From Polyangiaceae bacterium (lineage in GTDB: Bacteria > Myxococcota_A > Polyangia > Polyangiales > Polyangiaceae): a DNA stretch of 6,687 bases. Below the pieces are notes generated by a model. That model saw nothing but the letters and a program-made list of their open reading frames with translations, had not been told where the DNA came from and did not search any database. The DNA is taken from assembly GCA_022447485.1 (NCBI GenBank), contig JAKVCH010000166.1:1-6687 (forward strand), written 5' to 3'. Below, piece by piece: positions 5,330 to 6,687 of this stretch. The position numbers and the translations under genes were made by a program. How positions within the stretch are numbered: position 1 is the stretch's first letter; every line of letters starts with the position of its first letter.

Positions 5330-6687
5330 ATTGTGTCAAATCCGAATTTTTCAAGGTCGAAAGCATGGTCTGCAATCGCAACCAGCTCAGAATCGTCGTT
5401 CTTATCGAGGCCATGCATGCAAAAGTCAATTGCTCGCTCTGTTCGGCCGGCGAAAGCTTTGGCGATTTTTCGCTCCTGAATGCAGGCCTCCGGTCCCTTC
5501 TCTTCGATTTCTGAACTCACGCGACTCAGCACTGCCCCTAAGACGAAGAGGTGGATCATAATATCGGCGAGGCGAGCCGTGGCCATCTGCTTTTCGACGA
5601 TTTTCTTGCCGTGGCGTCGTAGGAGCTTATCCGATGCCGTCGCTAGGTGGCGGGTTCCTGCTTCGAAAATATGTTGCTCGTTTTTGAGTTCCTCACGTAG
5701 ACCAGCAAAGGTGTTCATCTCTGTGGGGATGCCTGTTGCGATGCTCGCTCTCCGTAAAGCATAATCTCGAATGACACCAAAGCCTTTGATCGGGTGATCG
5801 AAAGCGCCTTTTACGCCAGCAGAGACCTCCTTTAAGTTTTTGCCCACGTCGTCGAGACCGTTCAGTGCAATGAAGAGCCGGAGAATATCGTTTGTGCCTT
5901 CGAAGATTCGATTGATGCGACTGTCGCGAACTACCTGCTCGTAAGGGAACTCACGCATAAAACCATTTCCGCCGGCAATTTGCAGGGCTTCATCTGCACA
6001 GCGATAGAGGGCTTCCGTGGCAAATACTTTTGAGATAGCAGCTTCGATCGCGTAGTCCTGGGCACCTTGATCACTCAACCCAGCGACCAAAGTCACGACA
6101 CTTTCTGATGCATAACAGTCAACAACCATTTCTCCCATCTTTTGTTTGATGAGTCCAAACTCACTGATCTTGCGGCCAAATTGTTCTCGCCCGTTGGCCT
6201 GAGCCGATGCCAGCGCAATCAGTCGCTTCATGCCGCCGACCGAGCCGCCGCCTAAACCACTGCGCCCGCTATTCAGGATATTCATGGCGACTTTAAAGCC
6301 TTTGCCCACTTCGCCGAGAACGTTTTCCTTTGGGATGCGGACGTTTTCAAAGCTCATGGTGTTGGTTGGACAAGCCCGAATTCCCATTTTATCTTCATGA
6401 GGACCATGGGAGACGCCCTGCATATCTCGAGTGACGATGAATGCAGTGAGCTGACGGCGCTCGTTGGGAGCGCTGGTCTTGGCAAAGACGGTGAAGAAGT
6501 CGGCAATTTCTGCGTCTGTGATCCAGATCTTTTCGCCATTGAGAATCCAATCATCCCCATCTTGCTCAGCGCGTGTCTTAATTGAAGCTGCGTCGGAACC
6601 CGATCCTGATTCCGTGAGGCAGAAGGCGGCGAGCATCTCTCCACTGGCAAGAGGAGCGAGGTACTTTTCTCTTTGCTCATCGGTGCC
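5326..6687 (-). CDS. Acyl-CoA dehydrogenase, VLCAD/ACAD9 type, N-terminus cut
   Basis: 453 residues are visible. The frame is open to the window edge, so the true start lies beyond 6687; judging from family lengths near 600, some 140-150 residues are missing. The ATG at 6634-6636 is internal, since the residues before it (GTDEQREKYLAPLASGE) are conserved family sequence. The enzyme is FAD-dependent and makes trans-2-enoyl-CoA from acyl-CoA in the first step of beta-oxidation. Visible motifs are the first family signature CLTESGSGSDAAS (near 23-35), the flavin-site GREQFG (about 166-171), GGNGFMREFPYE (about 239-250) and RIFEGTNDILRLF. Its Glu (codon 5899-5901, visible residue 263) is the expected catalytic base, at the VLCAD position. 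About 180 further residues form the extra C-terminal helical domain typical of VLCAD/ACAD9, so long-chain substrates are likely. It is the first visible gene of a - strand operon with the hydroxyacid dehydrogenase. Confidence 0.96.
   Translation of the reverse strand, partial: GTDEQREKYLAPLASGEMLAAFCLTESGSGSDAASIKTRAEQDGDDWILNGEKIWITDAEIADFFTVFAKTSAPNERRQLTAFIVTRDMQGVSHGPHEDKMGIRACPTNTMSFENVRIPKENVLGEVGKGFKVAMNILNSGRSGLGGGSVGGMKRLIALASAQANGREQFGRKISEFGLIKQKMGEMVVDCYASESVVTLVAGLSDQGAQDYAIEAAISKVFATEALYRCADEALQIAGGNGFMREFPYEQVVRDSRINRIFEGTNDILRLFIALNGLDDVGKNLKEVSAGVKGAFDHPIKGFGVIRDYALRRASIATGIPTEMNTFAGLREELKNEQHIFEAGTRHLATASDKLLRRHGKKIVEKQMATARLADIMIHLFVLGAVLSRVSSEIEEKGPEACIQERKIAKAFAGRTERAIDFCMHGLDKNDDSELVAIADHAFDLEKFGFDTI

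Noticed and set aside
5091..5561. 156-residue + strand open frame across the ATGA junction
   Set aside because: It is antisense to two well supported enzymes, with no ribosome binding site or domain character.

Overview
The window looks like an ordinary chromosomal stretch from a Gram-negative bacterium. The best guess is a Myxococcota-like (former Deltaproteobacteria) lineage of moderate GC content. This rests on a Tat-exported DUF1552 (HXXSHH) protein paired with a DUF1587/1595/1592/1588/1585 lipoprotein, on that lipoprotein's long Gly/Ser linker behind the signal peptide, and on a free-standing PilZ protein. Planctomycetes and Verrucomicrobia also carry these DUF families, so the taxonomy is inference. 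I see no mobile elements, tRNA or rRNA genes, or CRISPR arrays.

Layout. Bases 1-154 hold no confident gene; a possible C-terminal tail of an upstream gene ends at 45. A small PilZ-domain gene (211-624, +) has its own extended -10 promoter, a strong ribosome binding site and a textbook intrinsic terminator (674-710), so it is probably monocistronic. A 363-base gap (711-1073) follows. It has no gene but carries several inverted repeats and is the presumed control region of the next operon. That operon has two genes on the + strand: an exported DUF1552 protein (1074-2477) and a cytochrome-c-motif lipoprotein (2489-4252). It ends at a stem-loop (4294-4328) that can terminate transcription from both sides.

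Converging from the right on the - strand are a D-2-hydroxyacid dehydrogenase (4358-5329) and, upstream of it, a long-chain acyl-CoA dehydrogenase of the VLCAD/ACAD9 type (5326 to the window edge, N-terminus missing). These two overlap by ATGA and are probably translationally coupled.

How the genes work together. The DUF1552/DUF1592 pair is an uncharacterised but recurrent exported system: one partner goes through Tat, the other is tethered as a lipoprotein with a possible haem-c site. It is the most interesting content here. The acyl-CoA dehydrogenase and the hydroxyacid dehydrogenase form a catabolic/redox cassette whose metabolic link is not obvious. The PilZ protein is a likely cyclic-di-GMP receptor with no visible partner. 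I did not find a clearly new defence or mobile system.
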